From NCBI RefSeq assembly GCF_964656455.1, contig NC_135723.1, positions 98,285,283-98,349,282 of the forward strand: a DNA stretch of 64,000 nucleotides, in the 5' to 3' direction. This document shows, in pieces, positions 36,794 through 48,692 of this stretch. The notes under the pieces were generated by a model that did not search any database, was not told where the DNA came from, and worked only from the letters and a program-made list of their open reading frames with translations. This DNA is from Halichoerus grypus (lineage: Eukaryota > Chordata > Mammalia > Carnivora > Phocidae). Position 1 is the stretch's first letter. Each line of letters begins with the position of its first letter. The position numbers were made by a program, and so were the translations under genes.

Positions 36794-37880
36794 AAACACA
36801 CTGCCTTCTGGTGCTAAAAGCAATGCCTTTGTTATGTGCCCCCCCCCCCATGCCTCCTCAGAAGGCAAGAATGGCTTCCCATTGTCTATGGCGAGAGAGT
36901 GTCTTTGGTGCCTCTGACATCTGGGGTCTGAAACTCTCATCTAGTCCACTGTAATCAGCTCCTCCTTCAGGCAGGAGGGGGAGAAAAACACCTTGGAAAA
37001 TCCAACTAAGGTCAGCTCATTGCTTTGTGATCAGAAACCAGAAAGCACAGGAATCATTTTGCCGGTCTACACTAGAATTCCTTCTCTTCTGCCTGACTTA
37101 AAGCCCCTATGTGTGGGTTTCTGTCTCCAAACCCTGCCTTTTTCAGTTTTGTGGGTCATCTTTCCTTCCTTCTGAGGAAATCCATTTCCATATCAGAAGG
37201 TTCCCGGCAATTTTGTTAGGAGAATCTCATATAGCAGCTAATTTCTTTTTTTTCTTTTATCTTATCTTGGTCTCATTGATGCAACCAAGAAAGTTAAAAT
37301 AAACTGCACCCACTCCATGTTGCCTAAACTGGCAGATATTGGAATCATATCTCCTGGACTTAGAAGCCCTGAAGCTCATCGGTGCCCTGCAAATGACTGC
37401 CACACGTTGACAGGTGTCCCGTTTGTGAAGAGTGAGAAAGTAATGAAGTTGTCAAAAATCTCCTTATTGCATTTATGGACAGAAGACTCTGTTAGGGCTG
37501 AGCTCCCTTCACATAATTATTAATCTCGTGTCCTGTTTTTACTCCTATTTTTGAGCAAAGAAAATCAACATTAAAAGGTGAGACTAGGCAAGAACTTGCT
37601 ACATCATCATCATCATCATCCATCATATTAAAACCAAATGCACACAGAGTATGTGTGCATATAATATACACTACACTCTAATTTTTTAGGAGGGAAGAAA
37701 GTTAAATGCCAGTGTTTATTCACCATCCTAACCTGGAAATCCTTATTCATTTTTAATCCCTTAATTTAATACCATAGAAGCAAATAGTTTTTCAAAACAT
37801 GACTTTTAAATTTATTGAAATCTGTAAATTTTAAATATCAATTAATGTTTCCCTTTTATTTAAAGGATGTCATCATTCTT
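36794..37880. other. Intronic DNA with a CAT repeat
   Basis: A C run occurs at about 36840-36849 and a (CAT)n patch at 37603-37626. No gene recognised. Confidence 0.5.
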
Positions 37881-38055
37881 AGTGCTTATTATTGACTCTG
37901 TGTAAGAGGTAATGTGATAGAAGCTTTCATTTATAGTATTCCATTTATTACTTACAATAACCCTGAGAGGTATTAGTGTTCCAGTGTCGGAGACATGTGA
38001 ACCCTGACACAGGTTTTAATATTTTCAAACAGCCAATGAGTGTTTAAACACATTA
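37880..38055 (-). mobile_element. Decayed MIR SINE fragment
   Basis: TTACTTACAATAACCCTGAGAG and later GTTTTAATATTTTCAAACAGCC resemble a reverse-strand MIR. Weak. Confidence 0.4.
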
Positions 38056-39697
38056 TTATCTATGGGGGCATCTGTAAGACCATTTATCAAAAGCTATTCA
38101 CTTAAAGAATATGGGTTTGAATGAGAGACTTTCTTATCTTTTAATGGCATAAATTTATCACTTTTCCCTTTTAATAGATAAACATTCTGAGAAACCCTCA
38201 TTCTTATAATTAAAATAATGTAAATTATTATTAGTAGTAGTATTTTAAAATTTTCTCCCCCTGTTTCTGATTTCCAGTTGACTCGAGTCTAGGCTGTGAT
38301 CCAGGATGACTACTTTGTTCACTAATGAATGCAGCAGTGTCTGTATATAGTTGGCACTAATAAATGCACTGCTGTGAACAGACCTATGCCACTTTGGCTC
38401 TTTGAGTAGATAGAAGTAGCCAGCAATAGTTGGAGATAAACAGGTAAGCATGAGTAACTTTTTCTAAGTCGGTACTAGGTAACAAGTGTGAGACAAGTCT
38501 GCCCCTCCTAGAGTTAGAAGACAGATGTTATTAGCAGTGGGTTCAAAAGTTGTCTATACAACCTGTTCTGTAAGCTTGAAAGTCCAAGCTCTTTATCCCT
38601 TTACATGTTCCAGCTGCCTGGTGTATGGACGATTTTCTTAGACCAAATATGAAAACATTCCAGAAGCAGGACTGAGTTTATAATTGGGATCCAACAACCA
38701 GAATCCTCTAATTCAGTGGATGAAGCAGAATGATTTAAGACTCCAGCCTCAGTCACCATTATGAAAAATAAAAAAATTAAGGTTTCCCTAGACTTTATCC
38801 TTTATCCTTTTGATTCAAGAGTAGGAAGAGTCTCTAAATTATTTTCACCAATCACCTTTGGTGAACACCAGTAATTTCACCGCTAAAAAAAAAACCCATC
38901 CCCCATAATGTAACTAGCAATTCAATGTATTTATGCTCATTAACAAAACATGAGGCCTTGAGCAGAGATAAATATACCTTACACACTGTCCACCTGTGAA
39001 ATCTGGTCTTTTCACGAAATACTAGCCACCCACCTATGGTGTGTATGTTCTTGCTTAGATCAACCCTTGGGTATCAACTATCTCATACACATGAAATTAT
39101 ATCAAACTGTCTTTGTGGATGTATTTTAAGAGTAAATTACAGACCCCAGAACATATTAATTAACTGCCCAGGTTGCCTACCAAGTACTTGTAAAAAGGCA
39201 CTATGTCAACATAAGTTAGTAAACTTGGGACAAATTTGCAAAAGGCGGTTACTTTAACATTAGCATGTTGGGTGATTGTTGTAAAGCACAACAATGAGTT
39301 ATGTCTTCGTAATAATCATCAATAGTGTTACTGGGTTTATTCATCAGACTCCTGAATCACTCTTGCCAATTATCAACTGCCATTCCAGGCCAGCTTTGAA
39401 CAACATTTTCCTTTACATTTTGTCTTGCTCCTTTCTTCTTTCTCATGGCCTTATTTTCAGAGCCTTACGGAATGTTATCCCTTGGATAGAAGAAGAGAGA
39501 TCTGATATGACTCTAACATACTAATGTAATACGTTACCTCCTCCAGTGTATCTCCATTACAAAAAGAATAACAAGAAGACTCCACATATGAGGAAGATAT
39601 TTTCAAACGAAGCTCTTTCAAATGCTCTCAAAATCATTCCTATCCATAGCCCCTGTTCTGCTTGTCTATACAGAAAATCATAGTCCAAGTGATTTTT
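38056..39697. other. Intronic DNA, no clear element
   Basis: AT-rich. Short open frames (for example 39036-39257) carry no recognisable domain. Confidence 0.45.
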
Positions 39698-39892
39698 TTT
39701 AAAGATTTTATTTATTCATCCATCTGAGAGAGAGAATGAGAGAGAGAGAGAGCATGAGAGGGGGGAGGGTCAGAGGGAGAAGCAGACTCCCCGCTGAGCA
39801 GGGAGCCCGATGTGGGACTTGATCCCGGGACTCCAGGATCATGACCTGAGCCGAAGGCAGTCACTCAACCAACTGAGCCACCCAGGCGCCCT
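39698..39892 (-). mobile_element. Can-SINE, antisense
   Basis: Complete antisense copy ending CCCAGGCGCCCT. Perfect target duplication GTCCAAGTGATTTTT at 39683-39697 and 39893-39907. The body carries an extra GAGA expansion. Confidence 0.96.
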
Positions 39893-39907
39893 GTCCAAGT
39901 GATTTTT

Positions 39908-41550
39908 AAAGGCTCTGTTATGTGAAGTTGTTTGTTGAGAGCTGGTAAACCACTATTTTTATTAACTACTCTGTCTTACTTTTGTATCAATATTGACTTT
40001 ATAATAAGTCTTTCTTTTTTCCCTTCCCCTCACTATCCCATTCCATTTACAAAGGCTAAAGGAAGGTAAGATTAGAGAAAAAATTGAATTACATATTACA
40101 TAGAAAATCACAAAGGAACACATACTTATTCTCTGAAAAGAGAATTAACCTGTTAGCATCATATTCCCAACACTTCCACTCTCCTCAAGTTCTGTCTTCT
40201 CTTTGAAAGCTCTAGATTCTATTTATTAAAAGATTCAGATTCCCATATATAATAATTTTTAGTACTTTGAAATCCTAATCTTCATTTGTATTTGAAAGTA
40301 AAATACTCCAACTCCTGTATAACATGGGAGTATTCCCTCCATTTTGGCAACACATCATTAGGGTCTGTGTATCATTAGGTGGGCAAGAACCCAGCTAGCT
40401 CAGAAGCTTCTGTGGTTGCTGAGATTTTTGTCATCATCTTGTTATTCATGGGTTGTCCGTCATTGCAATCTTGCTTAGATATTTTTGGTTAGTAGTGGAA
40501 AGTCAAAGGGGATAATAGTTATAGTGACTTAAGAAATTAGAAAGAAGTTGGATTTGGAGGAGATTTATTGTTAAAACCAGTGATATTTTCTTTCCCCCAT
40601 TTCAAGCCCTGGGCAGAAACTTCATAAAAACATTGGAATGGACTGTCATGGCCCCATTGAGCATCTGACTCTGTTTGCAATGTCATTAAAATGAATTTTT
40701 GGTGCCAGTTCAATTTGCCTGTGGTTCTACAGACATGGTCCTATTCGTATTGATTGCTCTCCCTTTCATAGTAGTGGGATGAAGGAAAGAGGAAAACTAT
40801 GTCCAAAAGTAGTCAATGTGTTAAGGCTTTCTTTTTCAGTGTTCCTGTCCCATGACATTTTAATAGGCCTGCAAGCCTATTAAAGATGTTCCTCGATGAT
40901 AATCTTGCTTTAAAGGGGATGTTAATTTCTTGTGTCGTAGTGAGAAAATATTCAGTGTGCAAATGATTCCTAAAACATAAAAATCATGCAAATTATATAA
41001 GTATGCAAATCCTGTTTCCTTTAACAAAATTACAAAAAACACATTTATTTATATCATAGAAGTATCATTTTTGACAAAAATACAAATCTTCCATTTGCCT
41101 TTCATAAAGCGTGTTACCTTAACATCAAATTCAACTCTAGATTCTTAGTTTCTCACTGCAATTATTTGGGAGTATTGAATGTCTTTAATAAACATGCAGA
41201 AAAAAATAAGTTCTGAAATACCTTACAAATCCATCTCTTTTAACGTAATCTTTAAGTAGGCACTTGGACTTCCCAGTTCCTTCAGTAGATCCTTAATTGA
41301 TGTGGTTCATAATCCCTTTCTAATTCTGGTCATTAGGCTTTTTTTAATTTCAATTTGAATAACTATGATTTGATTAGCAGCAATTTTAATGGTAGCTGTT
41401 ATAGACTTCTTTCAGACATTAGACAGAATGTGAGTCATTTTCCACTCATATCAAATATCTATGTTTATTATTCTATGTTATCCCCTGGGTACAATTTTTA
41501 GAATTTTAATGTGTTTACTTAAGTTTATGTAATTGTTTACTCACTTAACT
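39908..41550. other. Intronic DNA, no clear element
   Basis: AT-rich, apparently mostly unique. Confidence 0.45.
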
Positions 41551-41554
41551 AGAA

Positions 41555-41650
41555 TTTATTAGTGCATATTATGTGCTAGGCACTGGGGATACAACAGAAA
41601 AGACATTAAACATAACATCTGCTTGTGGGGAGCTTATAGTATTATAAATA
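41555..41650 (-). mobile_element. L2 LINE 3'-end fragment
   Basis: ATTATGTGCTAGGCACTGGGG followed by GGGGAGCTTATAGTATT matches the reverse strand of L2 3' ends. Confidence 0.6.
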
Positions 41651-41916
41651 TGTGTAAAATTATTTCAAATAATCTAGCATAGCATTATATGAGTAGCCAA
41701 GTTATTTCTATCTGAGACATTGAATTATTAAAATGAGAAAAAGTTATAAATTTGTTAAGGTTAATATATATGTTAATCTATAGCAATTTCTGATAGATAA
41801 ATCATTTATCTTAAGTCGGAATTTCCCAAACTTTAGTGATTTGTTTATCATCTTCACAAGTTTTGCAAAGCCCACAGACAACTAATTTATTTATTTAAGA
41901 AGTATTTTTGTCTTTC

Positions 41917-42401
41917 TTTTTTTTTTATTATGTTCATTTAGCCACTGTAGAGTACATAATTAGTCCTTGATGCCGTGTTCAGTGATTCATTAGTTAAGTA
42001 TAACACCCAGTGCTCATCACAGCCCGTGCCCTCCTCGATGTCCATCACCCTGTTACCTCCTCCCCCTATCCTCCTCCCTCTCTGATTTCTCTCCCTTTGG
42101 ATTTCCCTCCCTTCCCCTATGGTCCTCCATGCTATTGTTTATGTTCCGCATATGAGTGAAACCATACGATAATTGCCTTTCTCTGTTTGACTTACTTCAC
42201 TTAACATAATCCCCTCCAGTTCCATCCATGTCGATGCAAACGGTGGGTATTCATCATTTCTGATGGTTGAGTAATATTCCATTGTATATATGGACCACAT
42301 CTTCCTTATCCATTCATCTGTTGAAGGGTATCTCGGTTCCTTCCACAGTTTGGCTATTGTGAACACTGCTTCTATGAACATTGGGGTGCATGTGCCCCTT
42401 C
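41917..42401 (-). mobile_element. 5'-truncated LINE-1 3' end, antisense
   Basis: Poly-T at the left, then a 3' UTR, then ORF2 C-terminal codons on the minus strand with IAKLWKEP and YTMEYYSTI motifs. Target duplication TTTTTGTCTTTC at 41905-41916 and 42402-42413. It is a shorter relative of the copy at 26455 and differs from it by many substitutions, so the two are separate insertions. Confidence 0.93.
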
Positions 42402-42413
42402 TTTTTGTCTTTC

Positions 42414-43399
42414 AGTCAACTTCTGTTTTTTTAACTTATTCTTATCCAAAGCAACAATATCCATAAAATTTTGTGTTTGTTTTTTCCTAATGTGCTGTTA
42501 AAATACATTGCGGGCAAAAAACAGAACTAGTGTGATATGATATGATGCTTCTCCCAAGTCTCTGGTACACACACTGGGAAATTCTGGCTTCACAAAACCT
42601 TTGTACCTAATTTAAAATCATCTTTTTTGTGAAACTATTAACTTGTGTGGCTTTGGAGTAAGAATTGTAACTAGCACAGCCCACACATTTCAAAATCTAA
42701 TAGCTTATTTAAATCCGAGGAAGGCTTATGCATGAGGACTTTATTTTATAATGCAAATATTGTAATTTGGTAGCAAATGATAGGCCTGGATCCTAATCTC
42801 TTATTTTGCAGTTGATTCATGTTGGCCCAGGTGTTCTTTATAATGCACATCTGATCTTCAGACATTCTCCTTCTTCTGTCCTTCCAACCATCACTCGGAT
42901 TTCATATTTGATGAGCAATTACTATAATCTGTATCTTTGTCCCAGAAGAATGCAAGCTGCCCCAGCACATTCTAAAGTGACCCCCTACTCCCAACCCTGC
43001 TAGTTCTCTACCCAGTTCTGCCCTCCCCAGTTCTCTCCTGCTGCCTTCCCTTTACCACACCTACAGTCCTGTGTATCAGGTAATGATTTGTAGACTCTCA
43101 CAAAACTTTGAGCTAAATAGAATCTTCATCACCTAGTCACACCCCATTTTACAGATGAGAGAATTAATGCTTACATTTTTGACAGTCCCAACTTAAATGC
43201 TGACATATATTTAAATTGGATTGGGCATATTCATAGAATGAGCCCCAATGATAAATTTTGAACACTTCCTAAAAACACTTTATATTGCTGTCTCTTTTTC
43301 AATCAGCTTACAAAATGATTTTGCCTATGTTACTTACATTATTTGTTTATCCAATATCTTAGTCATTCATCGCCCACATTTTAAGCCTATAAACAGCAA
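42414..43399. other. Intronic DNA, no clear element
   Basis: 42800-43080 is C/T-rich and faintly L2-like. No gene recognised. Confidence 0.4.
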
Positions 43400-43630
43400 C
43401 AATAATAAAGTTCTAATACTTAGCAAACACTCCTGTGTGCTGGGCATTGTGCTTTATGTGCACAAACCTCTCATGAAGTAGGTTGTATCCCCTTTGATGT
43501 GTGAGACAGCTAAGGCTAGGTAAATAACTGGCCTAAATTCAAGAATTATTAAGTAGTAGAGTGAAACCAGGTTTGTGTCACTTTGGAGGCCACCTCCTTT
43601 ATCACTTCATTATAGCCCCCACTTTATTCC
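43400..43630 (-). mobile_element. MIR SINE, antisense
   Basis: Contains CTGTGTGCTGGGCATTGTGC, GTGAGACAGCTAAGGCTAGG and GGCCTAAATTCAAGAATTATT in reverse-strand MIR order. Confidence 0.65.
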
Positions 43631-45037
43631 TGGTGCCATGCTAGAGTAATGAGACACTGTGTAAAAGTATAAGACACAGTGCTTATCTTTAGTAAGCCTT
43701 CACTCTAGTTCAAATGACAAAAGTAAAAATATTGTTCATCAGATTAAGACCTGAATAACTTTTGGCAATTGTCAAAATCAAAATCTATCTTCATAGGAAA
43801 AAAAATTCATGATCATTGATACACACTGTGACCCATGCTGTGGAGGTAGTTCCAGTGAGAACATTCCACATTGCTTTGGGCAATGACAGAATCGCTGAAA
43901 TAAGTTGGTAACATGGCAAAATGAGTTTGTAGCGTTGTTTTCCCTCTTGGATGTAAGGACAACATGGAGCCTCTGGTCAACCAGAAAAAAAAACCATAAA
44001 GACAGATTCCAGTAGCTCAGAGTGAGCATGTAGGACTCCCCTAACAAAAAGATGGTGACATATCATCAGGGGAACTTCCCTTCTCCCATCTAAATCTAGG
44101 AAGTAATCATTAGCTCCAACTTTTAACAACTCAACAGTAGGTGCTCAGTTTAATTATCTGGAATAAACCAACAAGGATAGAAGTGTTTCCAGTGACATGA
44201 GTGCTATAAAAAGTATACATTATATACAAGGAAGAGACTTTATACATAGCGGGAGCTCAATGAATAAATGTTTCTCACTGATTACAGAAAATATAATAAT
44301 AAAGCACTGCCATTTAGATAAATAGTTATGAAAATATGTATTTTTTCTCCTTGTGAGGATTTTTGGAGAAAAAGGAAGATAAAAATAATTGTTAATAGTA
44401 ATTGTAGCTTGTTAAAAACTTAGAAGTTTATTGAAATTCTTAGCTAATAGACTTGTTACTTTTACAGAATTTTTATAATTGCTTCAAGTTCCAAACAAGT
44501 GAGTACGTATAATTGACAACCAACTGTAATAATGAGAGTTGTGGTCCTGGAAATTAGCTTTGTAACCTTGCTTCTTCACCCTGAAGAGGTTTCCACCAGC
44601 ACTTGTAGATTGTACGTTCTTACTGAGCAGGTGGCATTGAGAGATTACATTAAGTTGGTTATGGATCATACTGTATGGGTTCACTTTACTAAAATGTAAA
44701 CTCTTTTCAACAAATCTAAATCTGACAAAGTATGCCATTTTCATGCTGTATAGACTTAGCAAGAGGTTATAAGAGATTAGAGGTTAGTTGAGGTCCCGAA
44801 CTCTGGCCATTGCAGATCTGTTAATGTTATTTAGAAGTATTGAAGTAAATGATATATATGGAGATGTTTTTATACATTAATATGTAGATATGGAACTACA
44901 GTACTTTGAAAAATACAAAACAAGTGTCATCAAACCTCTAGTCTTTACTACACACTCCGGGGTGTATCACAAGGAATAAATCATTCTCTCCAGGGATCCA
45001 GGAGTAAAGAAGGTCCCTGTGACATTAGTGGTTTATA
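43631..45037. other. Intronic DNA, no clear element
   Basis: AT-rich, non-coding and unassigned. Confidence 0.45.
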
Positions 45038-45071
45038 TGTGATTGTTATCACAACAGAAAAAAAATAGCTA
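45038..45071. repeat. Probable source of a templated 37-bp insertion
   Basis: This 34-base segment (TGTGATTGTTATCACAACAG, an A run of 8, then TAGCTA) recurs at 46398-46432 with one extra A and no other difference. Confidence 0.85.
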
Positions 45072-45866
45072 ATTATCCTCATTTCTAGCTTCCCTTATTA
45101 ATTATGTCAGCTTCTTTCCACATTTTTCCTTATAGGATGTGAGTCTGTTTGGTCCCATTCGTTCTGAGCTAACCCTTATCCTATCCTCACTCTGCCACAT
45201 GTACTGAAGTAACTATAGCAGAAGCGACTAATATTCCATCTTATCTTCATGCAAGACAATTTTCACATCCATTTAACTGCTGCTCCAATCCTCATAGCCT
45301 ACTTAATTACTAGTGCTAATATCCTGTTTTTAAAAAAAAAAAAGAAATTGGTATGCAGGCAGCAAAATGCATTAGTGTGTTCCTGGGAAATCAGACACAT
45401 CCCCAGGAAGTCTCATAAGGTGATATTCATTACCCTGGTGACATTATTATTGTCTGGAGACCTTCATTGTTGAAGGTAAGGTGGTGAAGTGCTAGAAGGG
45501 CAACCCATTAACTAAAACTCAGTAGAATGGTGTATAAAACTAAAAAGTCAATTAATTTATAATGAGAAATAATTATCCTCATGCTCAAAAGTGATTGCTT
45601 CTTCTCCCTATTGGCAGTCCTACATAATCAGATAATTTGGGAGCTTGAAATTAGTACAGAAGGAATTACATAAATCACATGAATTGATGACATCAAGCTA
45701 AGCCTGTTTGTTGCATCGTTTTACTATTTGGTCTGTTGACTAAACTTCCCTCTCCTTGGATCGTTTTTTGACGGTCGTCAGCTTGTGCTTCTACAACTCT
45801 TTTTTTCCCAAGCTTCCAAGGTGGAACAATACCATTCTGATCTGTTTTTTTCCCCTTTCCATATAA

Positions 45867-46034
45867 ATGACCTCAAACAGAGTGAAGTTTGTGTATCGGT
45901 TGCAAAGTGTTTCAGGAGAGTTGGACTCTGAGGGTGAAGAAGTTCGAGGGCGCCTTACCCAATTCCTTGCACTTCTTTTCCTTGACAAGGATGCATCAGT
46001 CATAGAATTCAATGAAATTAAAAGCATTTTTTAA
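45867..46034 (+). other. 55-codon open frame, possible retrocopy fragment or chance
   Basis: An ATG directly after an in-frame TAA opens 55 codons ending in TAA. The predicted peptide begins MTSNRVKFVYRLQSVSG and ends VIEFNEIKSIF. It is charged and non-repetitive and looks more protein-like than most frames here. The DNA has several CpG sites (TCGG, TTCGAGGGCGCC, GACGGTCGTC upstream) unusual for the surrounding intron. The opposite strand is also open for 78 codons (45791-46027). I recognise no family. A truncated processed pseudogene is one option and coincidence is another. Confidence 0.25.
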
Positions 46035-46125
46035 GATGTTTTATTTTTTCTTAATAAGTGGTGCATAAAATAATAGTGTATCTTACAATCCATGACCTCC
46101 TGAATTATCAAATATGATCATGTAT

Positions 46126-46320
46126 TTTTTTAAGATTTTTTATTTATTTATTTGACAGAGAGAGAGACAGCGAGAGAGGGAACACAAGCAGGGGGAGTGG
46201 GAGAGGGAGAAGCAGGCTTCCCGCAGAGCAGGGAGCCCGATGCGGGGCTCGATCCCAGGACCCTGGCATCATGACCTGAGCCGAAGGCAGATGCTTAACG
46301 ACTGAGCCACCTGGCGCCCC
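46126..46320 (-). mobile_element. Can-SINE, antisense, young
   Basis: Nearly consensus, CpG sites mostly retained, with a small deletion in the head (CACCTGGCGCCCC). Target duplication TGATCATGTAT at 46115-46125 and 46321-46331. Confidence 0.96.
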
Positions 46321-46394
46321 TGATCATGTATATTTTTAAAGAATATTCTATCTACATATATTGGCCAATTTAGAGATGTCTGTAAACAGTCAAC

Positions 46395-46431
46395 ATCTGT
46401 GATTGTTATCACAACAGAAAAAAAAATAGCT
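46395..46431. repeat. 37-bp insertion copied from 45038-45071, flanked by a 9-bp duplication
   Basis: ACAGTCAAC occurs at 46386-46394 and again at 46432-46440. The 37 bases between are ATC plus a near-identical copy of the segment at 45038-45071. The structure fits a short templated insertion at a staggered break. Confidence 0.8.
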
Positions 46432-46829
46432 ACAGTCAACCTCTCTTTTTTGAGACGGACAAATCTTCATTGAACTACTCCCCTGTAAAGGATGGTGGTA
46501 GGTGAGCAGCTCTCCTTATTCCAAAAGATGTCGAGGGTAAATTTAAGTGATATTTTCAAATTCTGTTTGAATTTGAAATTCTGTTTTGAATCTGAAAATG
46601 GAAAGATTGAAGTTCTTTATTCATGAGGTATAATAAAAGGCTATTCCATTACCATATGGTCAAGCCCATGACATGGTTTGCATGTGAAAAAATGGTAGAG
46701 AAATATAAATTTTTGTAAATGAGAAACAGGAATAAAATGTCGTGTTTAAAGCTGTAAACAAGAATTTCCTGGAAGAGTAGATTGGCAGCACCACTACTAG
46801 TTCTGTGAAAAATTCAGGGCTTCTTGCCT

Positions 46830-47200
46830 CTTCTCCGGTGTGGCAGATGCTCCTGGGAAAGAAGTGACAGTTTTGAAGACACTGCAGCAGGCGTGCGTGC
46901 ATCTTTATGCTCACGCAAGCTGCTGTGCTGGGAGAGCCTCCGTGGGGCAGCCTCACAAACCCCTGCGAGGCAGCTCGGCAGCTCCCAGGCCTGGGGAACA
47001 AGGCTGGCCAGGAGGGCAGTGGAGTTAGTGAGGGGCGCGGCCCGGGGAGACCCTGACCGGGGTCACCTTCTCTGAGAATCCCAGGGACCCTCTCTGGGGT
47101 CTCGTGGACCTGCGAGCACACAGCAGTGTCTTCGAATCGCGTGCTGCCCATGGCCTTCTGCCTGCAGGTTCCTGTTTGACACAAACAGTTGCACATTGTC
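46830..47200. other. GC-rich block with several CpG sites
   Basis: An isolated GC-rich patch in AT-rich intron, with motifs such as GGGGCGCGGCCCGGGGAG. It is not a repeat I recognise. The minus strand is open for 178 codons (46660-47196) and the plus strand for 83 (46824-47075), as expected in GC-rich DNA. The first half of the 178-codon product is proline- and serine-rich and low in recognisable structure. Function unknown; a regulatory element or old retrocopy is possible. Confidence 0.4.
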
Positions 47201-47449
47201 CAAAGCGGTCTCCGTAAATCCCATTGCTGTGGTTTGATTTAACGTCATATCCCCGAATGTCAGTTCCAGCTCAGACGCAGAGTTCCATACTCAGGTGGAT
47301 TAGCTTACCTAATTAAGGATGTTCATTAAATGGTATTAATTTAAATGTATACCCTTATATACGGACTTATTTTTATGTGCTGCTCTATTTTTTAAAGCAA
47401 CATAGAAAATAAATATTGCTGTGATTTAGGAATAAAATAACTGGTGAGC

Positions 47450-47786
47450 AGTTATATGTATATGTAAAATCATATATACAGAAAATTATATATAATTATA
47501 TTCTATATATTATATTGTAACATAAAACATAATATATGATATATAATTATATATTAAAACATATAATTATAATGTAACTATATAAAATATATAGTATAAG
47601 TATATATATAATTATATATACATGTACTTTTGGATATAAGTAAACTTTTGCATATATATAAAATAACTCACCAAGTTATGTGTGTAAATAAAATATGTAT
47701 AATATATAAAATATAAGTATATAATTTATATATTATATTATAAGTATATATAAATATACATATATACATATATGTGTATATATATG
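47450..47786. repeat. AT-rich, TA-dinucleotide block
   Basis: About 335 bp made almost only of A and T with many TATATA runs. Sequence of this kind can form cruciforms and is flexible. It separates the GC-rich patch from ordinary intron. Confidence 0.92.
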
Positions 47787-48454
47787 GAGTTACTGCCAGG
47801 TATAGGTAAAAAGCAGAGATAATTTGAGGCCAAACTATGGATGCTTATGCTCTTTTGTCCTTAATTAGGTTAGGTTTGAAATAATGACCAATTTATTCTT
47901 AATTTATTTTCTATGAAAGTCTTCTTGTTTTACTCCTCTAAAGGAATATAGAGAGAGAGAGAAAGCAAGAATAAGAGGGAAATGGGGTTAAGAATGAGGC
48001 AAAATATGAAAGAAACCCCATCACAGCACAACCTGTGCGTGTGTGTAGATGTTGGGCCGGTCATACAGTTGTGCGTGTTGTCCCCTGCACAAGGGCAGCC
48101 AGACTAATGAGTCAAAGCTGAAGTCAGTCCGTGCTCCACTCAGGAGCCACAGGCCTGGCTCACGGCTGCATTCATGAAGAAAAGGGCACCTTTATCTCAT
48201 TCACACAAAGGCACCATATGGGCTATCGCAGCCCGAGTGGTAGAAATACACTTTTCCCATCCAGGCAACATAGAGTCTAAAATTATACCCACAGAAATTC
48301 AAGCTGTTGTGTTAATCATTACCTCTTCTAGGCGCTGTCTTCTAAAATCCAGTGACACTTTAGTGCAAAGTGGTTTAATTGGTACTTTTTTTGGTAATTA
48401 GAGTAGGCGCTGGCAACATGAGGCACCAAAGGGATTTGAACAGAGGAGTTACAA
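47787..48454. other. Intronic DNA, no clear element
   Basis: Non-coding and unassigned. Confidence 0.45.
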
Positions 48455-48471
48455 AGAAAGTAGTAAGAAGA

Positions 48472-48675
48472 GGGCGCCTGGGTGGCTCAGTCGTTAAGCG
48501 TCTGCCTTCGGCTCAGGTCATGATCCCGGGGTCCTGGGATCGAGTCCCACATCGGGCTCCCTGCTCAGCGGGGAGCCTGCTTCTCCCTCTCCCTCTCCCC
48601 CTGCTTGTGTTCCCTCTCTCGCTGTGTCTCTCTCTGTCAAATAAATAAATAAAATCTTAAAAAAAAAAAAAAATG
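48472..48675 (+). mobile_element. Can-SINE, sense, youngest-looking copy
   Basis: Essentially consensus: GGCGCCTGGGTGGCTCAG head, intact A and B box regions, CpG sites retained, tail AAATAAATAAATAAAATCTT plus a 15-base A run. The 17-bp duplication AGAAAGTAGTAAGAAGA at 48455-48471 and 48676-48692 is perfect. Confidence 0.97.
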
Positions 48676-48692
48676 AGAAAGTAGTAAGAAGA

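Noticed and set aside
37600..37628. CAT repeat or other regular repeats as a CRISPR array
   Set aside because: A simple trinucleotide repeat without spacers, in a mammalian genome.
46840..47028. GC-rich block as a true CpG-island promoter
   Set aside because: CpG is raised but not dense, the block is under 500 bp, and no TSS evidence is visible. Kept only as a finding.
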